Shown in pieces: positions 61,831-64,000 of a stretch of 64,000 nt of DNA. Source of the stretch: Malaya genurostris (taxonomy: Eukaryota; Arthropoda; Insecta; Diptera; Culicidae); NCBI RefSeq assembly GCF_030247185.1, contig NC_080572.1, positions 117,543,928 through 117,607,927 of the forward strand, read 5' to 3'. Numbering within the stretch: position 1 is the stretch's first letter; each line of letters starts with the position of its first letter. The translations under genes were made by a program, and so were the position numbers. The notes beneath the pieces are model-generated. The model saw nothing but the letters and a program-made list of their open reading frames with translations. It searched no databases and was not told the DNA's origin.

Positions 61831-62159
61831 ATGTATAATATTGTGGTATTCTATTCAAAAAATTTCTCTTCGATTTTTGAAAGAGTTGGTTAGAGATTGT
61901 TTGTGCATTAGCTAGTATAACATACAAAATGAAACAGTGCTTTACTCGCGTAGGTCATTCTTAAGAAAACGAAGCGGGTTCACTATTATATGCACATGCG
62001 GAACCCGAGAACCGGTATAATCGAAGTCGGTTCATACGGCCAAAAACTAACATGACGTACAAACTCTACTAGTTTTTATTCAAATTTTGAAGATTTTATA
62101 CAATTTCGCCATCGCACTCTAAATGACGATTTAAATGTTTGTTGTATGCGAAAATATGC
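61831..62159. other. Interval without recognisable features
   Basis: Only a GTATAATATTGTGGTATTCT-type junction after the repeat; no gene seen. Confidence 0.45.
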
Positions 62160-62512
62160 AGTAATTTTTGTTAGGACCATAAGACCTTTCATTTGAGCCT
62201 AAGATTGGGAATAACGGTTTTGAGTCCAGTTTACAACATTTTTTAAGGTTTTTGTTTCGCCGGTTTAAGTGACTGTGTACAATATTGAACACACTTTATA
62301 CTATAACTTCGGAACCGGAAGTCGGATCCGAATGAAATTCAGGAATTCCGTATGGGACCATGAGACCTTGCATTTGAATCTAAGTTTTCAAAATCGGTTC
62401 AGCCATCTCAGACATTGCTCAGCTCGATGAACTGAGTCGCATGTTATATGACACAATTTTTACTAGTCGGTTTTTCAAGCGATTGCATAACCTTTCTATA
62501 TGAGAAAGGCAG
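62160..62512 (-). mobile_element. Interspersed repeat family 2 copy, minus strand
   Basis: On the minus strand: TGCCTTTCTCATATAGAAAG, GGTTATGCAATCGCTTGAAA, AACCGACTAG, TGCGACTCAGTTCATCGAGC, TGAGATGGCTGAACCGATTT and GACTTCCGGTTCCGAAGT. The GT-rich tract is deleted. Confidence 0.8.
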
Positions 62513-63093
62513 AACATGCGGATTTATAAAAAAGGTGAGATGATACTGGTAGGTGGATAACGGTCGTTTTATTGTTCAACCGACAAGTATCGAACTTTAT
62601 TTGCATCTGAGTTGTCTCACTGACTCCGGTTAAACAGGTAATAATTTAGGAATTTTCGCAAACTAGTACTCATAAGAAAACAAGATTTTTCAGTTTGTCA
62701 AATTCATACAGTTCATCTGTGGTTCAATATTAAAGATATAAGCAAACCGTTTCTTGGTGTATCATACAAGACGCAATAAAAAGTTCTTATGATATATACG
62801 GCGTAATTAGACCGATATTTGATTTTATATTACTATATGCTTTGTATTCGTTATTCACAATACATTGAATTTATGTAAAGCATTCGGATAGGAGGTAGAA
62901 TTGAAGGAAGCATCCACTAAAAATAGGTATTGTTTTTGTCCCAAGATGAGGATTTTTCCACTGATTGTATAAATATGTTGCTGTCAATGTTCATATTTGT
63001 CTGGCGATAATTAGTTTTACGTGTCTTTCTCACACAAACCACGAAGGAAATTATGTTAGACGAATGACTGGATCTTACTGTTGAAAGCAGATT
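62513..63093. other. AT-rich sequence, probable downstream flank of the 63-kb candidate gene
   Basis: Begins with a repeat-tail-like AAAAAAGGTGAGATGATACTGGTAGGTGGAT fragment (62530-62560). No other feature seen. Confidence 0.4.
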
Positions 63094-63847
63094 TTATTTA
63101 GATCTAATCGTATCATCGTATAGCACATAAATAACTACGTTTATATATTCATTCCATTTTGGCCCTTCATCATAATGCGGACGTCGTTTGATAACATAAT
63201 TTCGTCCTAGCGGATAAAAGCATTTGCAACCACCGCCGTAATCCACGCACTGATGGAGAACTTCTAAATCATGATCATAACCACCATTATCTTTAGTGAA
63301 TTTTTTCATGAATTTGCCTTCTGTGATTCGTTTCACTCTAACACGCAGATGTGTGAGAAACCAAATGTAGTGAGAATTATCTTGTATTGCAACGTAATGT
63401 GGAAGACAAGTTTCTAATCCTGATAGTGGGCCGAGGATCATACTGGAAGATTTTTAGATTGGAACAGATAATAACTGCTACAAAACAAAACACCCATTGA
63501 ACTAGTAATGTAATTTACAGTTGGTTTCTTAGTTTTGAAAGTAACCTAAAGATCTACAATACCTATTTATCGTTCTAACTGAAAGTTTGAATAAGTAGAA
63601 TAAGTGCTATTAATCCGCAGAGAATAAAACGAAACTAAGATAAGACACTGTTGAAAGCTATCCACGACCACGTTAATGTGAAAACGGAACAATTATCTCT
63701 ATAACTAAACTTAGCAAAACATGTTTTCACAACAGACGCCAAGCTGATTCTAAAAGAAACAATATATTTAACTTTCATCTCAAAAAGACCTTGGTAATAG
63801 TTGCTTAACATAATATTCGCGCCATGAGCCAATGCAATTATCATTGG
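63094..63847 (-). CDS. Candidate terminal exons of an unrecognised small cysteine-containing protein
   Basis: The last exon (63442-63094) follows a good acceptor (ATCTTCCAG) and is open for about 115 codons: CLPHYVAIQDNSHYIWFLTH, then VRVKRITEGKFMKKFTK and GGGCKCFYPLGRNYVIKRRP, ending DDTIRSK-stop. AATAAA overlaps the stop codon (63098-63093). A possible upstream exon (63847-63790) lies between ATCTAG and an AAG|GTC donor and reads NDNCIGSWREYYVKQLLP. Its phase (2) fits the next exon, giving a 347-bp intron. I do not recognise the protein. The alternating beta-strand-like pattern and the CKC..PLGRNYVI segment loosely recall NTR/C345C domains, which is only an inference. The donor is weak, earlier exons would be outside the window, and the whole call could be wrong. 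Confidence 0.35.
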
Positions 63848-64000
63848 CTAGATAAATGTTAAAATTAGACAAACCCAGCAAGAACAGAAACCATTAGCTT
63901 TAAAACAAAAAGAGAACAACGCATTTGCATTTCGCTGAACGACTACTTTCAAACAAAAACATAAACTTCTCCTCTTTCTTCATTGTAAGATAACCAAAGC
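63848..64000. other. Window edge, possible upstream intron of the minus-strand candidate
   Basis: The minus strand shows a pyrimidine-rich stretch ending ATTTATCTAG. Short frames MKKEEKFMFLFE and MVSVLAGFV are open but brief. No start could be chosen. Confidence 0.3.

Overview
The window looks like eukaryotic, almost certainly dipteran, intergenic and intronic DNA. It is AT-rich, has no long open frames outside tandem repeats, and is packed with degraded transposons. The best guess for the source is a culicine mosquito. This rests on dense mosquito-style interspersed repeats with a core like ATACCATTCGACTCAGTTCG, decayed DD37E-like Tc1/mariner copies, LOA-, R1- and CR1-type non-LTR relics, and a roughly 205-bp tRNA-derived SINE. 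Species assignment is inference from memory of repeat families, not from a search.

Only one host gene is well supported. It is the first coding exon (25722-26012, +) of a MOXD1/DBH-like copper monooxygenase, with a signal peptide, the start of a DOMON domain and a clean splice donor. A GC-richer stretch at about 24.65-25.3 kb is its probable promoter and 5' UTR. No second exon was recognised, so 26.0-64 kb may be largely its first intron. At the right edge (63.09-63.85 kb, -) two candidate terminal exons suggest a small unrecognised cysteine-containing protein gene.

Layout. 1-409: heptamer array. 2.8-5.1 kb: Tc1/mariner relic split by a SINE and a 1.3-kb repeat. 5.1-23 kb: mostly anonymous sequence with diverged repeats, two SINE copies (one a fragment) and two small transposase fragments. 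23.81-24.55 kb: a nested foldback just upstream of the MOXD1-like gene. 27.8-30.1 kb: a CR1-like reverse transcriptase relic, a mariner relic and a 15-bp array. 33-46 kb: several interspersed repeat families, including one copy nested inside another. 48.48-50.03 kb: a nearly perfect 1.55-kb octamer array. 51.7-56.3 kb: a 122-bp duplication, a Tc1/mariner relic, a LOA-type RNase H relic interrupted by a TIR element, and another non-LTR tail. 58.6-61 kb: an R1/LOA-type RT relic, a CGGGT-rich repeat and a second Tc1/mariner relic.

No bacterial-style operons, CRISPR arrays, viral genes or toxin genes were recognised. The most notable structures are the octamer array, whose unit equals the forkhead/FOXO site TTGTTTAC, the nested foldback with a perfect 48-bp palindrome, and several insertion-within-insertion events in which the target sequence can still be read.
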